From assembly GCF_016863395.1 (NCBI RefSeq), contig NZ_BOOU01000046.1, forward strand, positions 89,021 through 153,020: DNA of 64,000 nucleotides. Reading direction: 5' to 3'. The stretch is from Sphaerisporangium rufum (lineage in GTDB: Bacteria; Actinomycetota; Actinomycetes; Streptosporangiales; Streptosporangiaceae). The position numbers and the translations under genes are program-made. Below, piece by piece: positions 61,887 through 64,000 of this stretch. Each line of letters opens with the position of its first letter. The stretch's first letter is position 1. Below the pieces are notes generated by a model. The model was not told the origin of the DNA, searched no databases, and saw only the letters and a program-made list of their open reading frames with translations.

Positions 61887-63329
61887 TCAGGGCTTCGGCG
61901 GCTCCGGAACGCCGACGGGCACGGGTTTGCGGGCCGCCGCCGGGTCGAGCGTGGGCCCCTCGGGGATCAGGTGCAGCAGGTGCGCGGGCACCGGCGCGAC
62001 GTCCCCGGCGTCGTACCCGAGCCTGGCCACCAGGTCGGCGGACGCCAGTGCGAACCGCCGTCCCTGATCGGTGATCAGCCAGTAGGTCCGCACCGCGGCG
62101 AGCTGGCCCTCGCCCGGCAGCAGGCCGGCCAGCGCGGCGCCGCCGGGCGGCAGCAGCACCTGGTCCACGTGGTCCTGGCCGGCCGTGCCGAGGTCCGCCG
62201 GAACCGGGATGCGGATCCGCGACCCCAGGGTGAGCCGGGCCCGGGTCGACCCGGACCTGGTGTCGGAGTAGACCGCGCACAGCGGCACCGCCGGATCCGG
62301 AGTACTGATCTTGGGCATGGTGGCCGGCAGGCCCTCGGCGGCCAGCGAGGTGCGGGACTGCGGGAAGGCGTTGGCCCGGGCGGCGTCCAGCTCGATCTCC
62401 GCCACCGGCTCGCGCCCGTAGGCCCGTTCGCTGGCCGGGTCGCGCAGCAGCAGGGCCGCCTGGGTCTCGGTGATCGAGGCCAGCCCGTCGGACAGCAGTA
62501 CGTACCAGCGCGGCCGCTCGCCCTGGGCGATCGACGGTGACTTGTAGATCCGTCCGACCGCGGAGGCGTCGCCGGCCGGCCCGCGCGTGGCCCGGCCGCG
62601 GCCGGGGATCGCGGGCGGGCCGAAGTCCGGGCCGATGGGCAGCGCGTTGAGCCAGGTCGCCGGGATCTGGCGCGGCCGTTCGGCGGTCAGGGCGCGGACG
62701 CCGGAGTCGGTCACCCGCATCCGGCGGTCGGCCAGGATCACCCAGGACTGGTCGCCGTCGTCGGCGATCATCGCCTCCGCGCCGAACGGCCGACCGCCGA
62801 CGTCGGTGCCGCCGACCAGCGAGACGTACGGCCGGCGGGTGCCCTCGGCGTCGGCTGCTTCGGCCACGCAGGTGGACCACGGTCCGTGGACCAGCTTCTC
62901 TCGCCTCGGCAGCGAGTCGGGCGCCCCGGGGATGCCGACGAGGGTGCCGCGGGTGAAGCCGGTCAGCGAGGCGGCCGACACGGTGCGCACCGTCGCCTCG
63001 GGGGTGTCCAGCAGCAGGCGACCGGAGACGTAGTTGGCGGCCGGGATGAGCTTCTTCTCCCGCTCGCTGTAGGCGTAGACGGCGCCGCTCTCCTCCTCGA
63101 CGATGAGGGTGCCGGGGGCGGTGAGCGACGTCGCGCCGCCCGGCTTGAGCAGCCCCCAGATGCCGAACCCGGCCGTCACCAGGATGGCCACCAGGACCCC
63201 GCAGAACAGGGCCACGTTGTGCCGGCGCATGGGCGACTCGGGCACATCCGGCTCGGCCTGCAGCAGCGCCATGCCGAGGCGCTGGGTCATCAGCCGGTGC
63301 GCCTGGTAAAGATCACGACGGGTCTGCAT
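61887..63329 (-). CDS. eccB: Type VII secretion protein EccB
   Basis: A 480-residue membrane protein of the ESX core. A cytoplasmic N-terminus (MQTRRDLYQAHRLMTQRLGMALLQAEPDVPESPMRR..., the EccB signature) is followed by one helix at about 38-60 and a large periplasmic-side domain (HGPWSTCVAEAA, YVSLVGGTDVGGRPFG, WYVLLSDGLASITETQAALL). Cysteines near 155 and 330 may form the disulfide seen in EccB proteins. ATG 63329 is the family start. Other core genes (eccC, eccD, eccE, mycP) are not in the window and should lie beyond 64 kb. Confidence 0.93.
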   Translation of the reverse strand: MQTRRDLYQAHRLMTQRLGMALLQAEPDVPESPMRRHNVALFCGVLVAILVTAGFGIWGLLKPGGATSLTAPGTLIVEEESGAVYAYSEREKKLIPAANYVSGRLLLDTPEATVRTVSAASLTGFTRGTLVGIPGAPDSLPRREKLVHGPWSTCVAEAADAEGTRRPYVSLVGGTDVGGRPFGAEAMIADDGDQSWVILADRRMRVTDSGVRALTAERPRQIPATWLNALPIGPDFGPPAIPGRGRATRGPAGDASAVGRIYKSPSIAQGERPRWYVLLSDGLASITETQAALLLRDPASERAYGREPVAEIELDAARANAFPQSRTSLAAEGLPATMPKISTPDPAVPLCAVYSDTRSGSTRARLTLGSRIRIPVPADLGTAGQDHVDQVLLPPGGAALAGLLPGEGQLAAVRTYWLITDQGRRFALASADLVARLGYDAGDVAPVPAHLLHLIPEGPTLDPAAARKPVPVGVPEPPKP

Positions 63330-63455
63330 GCCACCTCTGCCTCGCTGGCGGATCGTCGCCGACAGCATAGAAGCCGGCGGCACGGCAGCGGCGCGCCCGG
63401 CATGCCCGACGATGGCGGGGTTTCGGCTTCCTGTACGCCCCGGTGGCCGCTGGGC

Positions 63456-63461
63456 TAGTCT
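63456..63461 (+). promoter_or_regulatory. Candidate -10 box of the rightmost gene
   Basis: TAGTCT lies 18-23 nt before ATG 63479, leaving a short leader with GGAGG. The gap to eccB (149 bp) must hold both divergent promoters. Confidence 0.4.
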
Positions 63462-63478
63462 GCGACCCACGGAGGATC

Positions 63479-64000
63479 ATGCGCGGGACGGGGACGAAAG
63501 TGAGCGAGCGACTCGGCCTGGAAGCACTGCTGAACGGGGAAGGCCCCGCCGCGGGCGCCGGCCCGGAACCCGGCGGGGGCACCGCGACGCTGGTCGGCGG
63601 CCCTGGCCCGGACGCCGGTGCCGGTGGCCTGCCCGGCCGGCCGGCACCGGACGGCGGATCCGGCCCGGCGCCGGACGCCGGCCACCGTTTCGACACGACC
63701 GTCGGTGGCCCCGATCCGGATACCGGCCGGCCGGACGGCGCCCCGGGGGACGGCGGGTTCGCGAGCGTGCCCCCTGGGGACGGCGGGTTCGCGACGCTGC
63801 TGTCCGGACCGCCTGGGGACGGCGGGTCGGGCACGATGGTCGGCGGGCCGGATGACGGGGGGTTCGCCACCGTGCTGTCCGGGCCGGCCGGTGGCGGTGG
63901 ACCCGGCACGATCGACGCCGCGCCGGGACCGGACGGCGGGTTCACCTCCGTCATCACCGGGCCGACCACGCCGCCGGCCGGACCGACCGGCGGGGACGAT
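63479..64000 (+). CDS. Low-complexity Thr-repeat protein, N-terminal part (cut by window end)
   Basis: An open frame of at least 174 codons with no stop before the window edge. It starts at ATG 63479 (GGAGG close upstream) or GTG 63500, giving MSERLGLEALLNGEG. After this short ordered start it is Gly/Pro/Asp-rich and built of repeats of about 12-15 residues of the type GxxTxLxGPxxDGG (TATLVGG, DTTVGG, FATLLSG, GTMVGG, FATVLSG), each holding a Thr. The layout resembles disordered phospho-threonine tails read by FHA domains, but that is inference. Divergent from eccB, so a type VII regulator or component is possible. The opposite-strand frame is Pro-rich and less likely. Confidence 0.6.
   Translation, partial: MRGTGTKVSERLGLEALLNGEGPAAGAGPEPGGGTATLVGGPGPDAGAGGLPGRPAPDGGSGPAPDAGHRFDTTVGGPDPDTGRPDGAPGDGGFASVPPGDGGFATLLSGPPGDGGSGTMVGGPDDGGFATVLSGPAGGGGPGTIDAAPGPDGGFTSVITGPTTPPAGPTGGDD

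Noticed and set aside
63313..63969. 218-codon minus-strand Pro/Ser-rich frame at the right edge
   Set aside because: It runs into the eccB 5' region with no ribosome site; the plus-strand frame has a promoter box, GGAGG and a regular repeat design.

Overview
The window is chromosomal DNA of a very GC-rich, high-GC Gram-positive actinomycete. Codon use (strong third-position G/C), leaderless genes with a TAnnnT box just upstream, a CIRCE-hrcA-dnaJ unit, a type VII (ESX-like) secretion locus, DUF3097, an ECF sigma factor resembling the actinobacterial SigE family, and housekeeping synteny (miaB..miaA-dapF..hflX; comEA-comEC-holA-rpsT-lepA-hemW-hrcA-dnaJ-rsmE; phoH-ybeY-corC) point to an actinomycete, most likely Streptosporangiales-like. 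That taxonomic placement is inference. No tRNA, rRNA, CRISPR array, insertion sequence or prophage was seen.

Layout. 1-3.5 kb: gluABCD-type glutamate ABC importer (minus). 3.8-9.7 kb: miaB, a Pro-rich lipoprotein, a secreted CAP-domain protein, ogt, miaA, dapF. 9.8-15 kb: a 762-residue repeat-rich protein of unknown function, a secreted HNH (DUF1524-type) lipoprotein, an SPFH-like lipoprotein, and a two-domain VOC protein. 15.1-21.4 kb: a tightly overlapped minus-strand operon aceB-glcD-glcE-glcF-iclR, a complete glycolate-to-glyoxylate-to-malate route with its own regulator. 21.6-23.9 kb: a DUF4097-like lipoprotein and hflX. 24-29.7 kb: a stressosome cassette (rsbR-rsbS-rsbT, an RsbT/PP2C fusion, a histidine kinase carrying a degenerate RsbT-like domain, and a receiver-PP2C protein). 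30.2-32.6 kb: a small upstream ORF coupled to hutI, then degV. 32.7-37.5 kb: comEA-comEC and holA. 37.7-45.6 kb: an overlapped four-gene ABC exporter operon (two very large FtsX-type permeases, two MacB/LolD-type ATPases). 45.8-53.7 kb: rpsT, lepA, hemW, DUF3097, hrcA-dnaJ, rsmE. 53.9-58.7 kb: ECF sigma factor with a Pro-rich membrane partner, HIT hydrolase, phoH-ybeY-corC. 59-63.3 kb: type VII secretion operon (eccB, two WXG100 proteins, two further candidate substrates). 63.5 kb to the end: the start of a low-complexity, Thr-repeat protein that runs off the window.

The most interesting regions are the stressosome cassette, whose kinase appears to carry a catalytically dead copy of the RsbT switch kinase; the hutI leader ORF; a perfect DnaA box in front of comEA; an inverted repeat around the aceB -10 element; a structured stretch ending in a strong two-way terminator between corC and the type VII operon; and the repeat protein at the right edge. 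All assignments come from reading the sequence; no database search was run.
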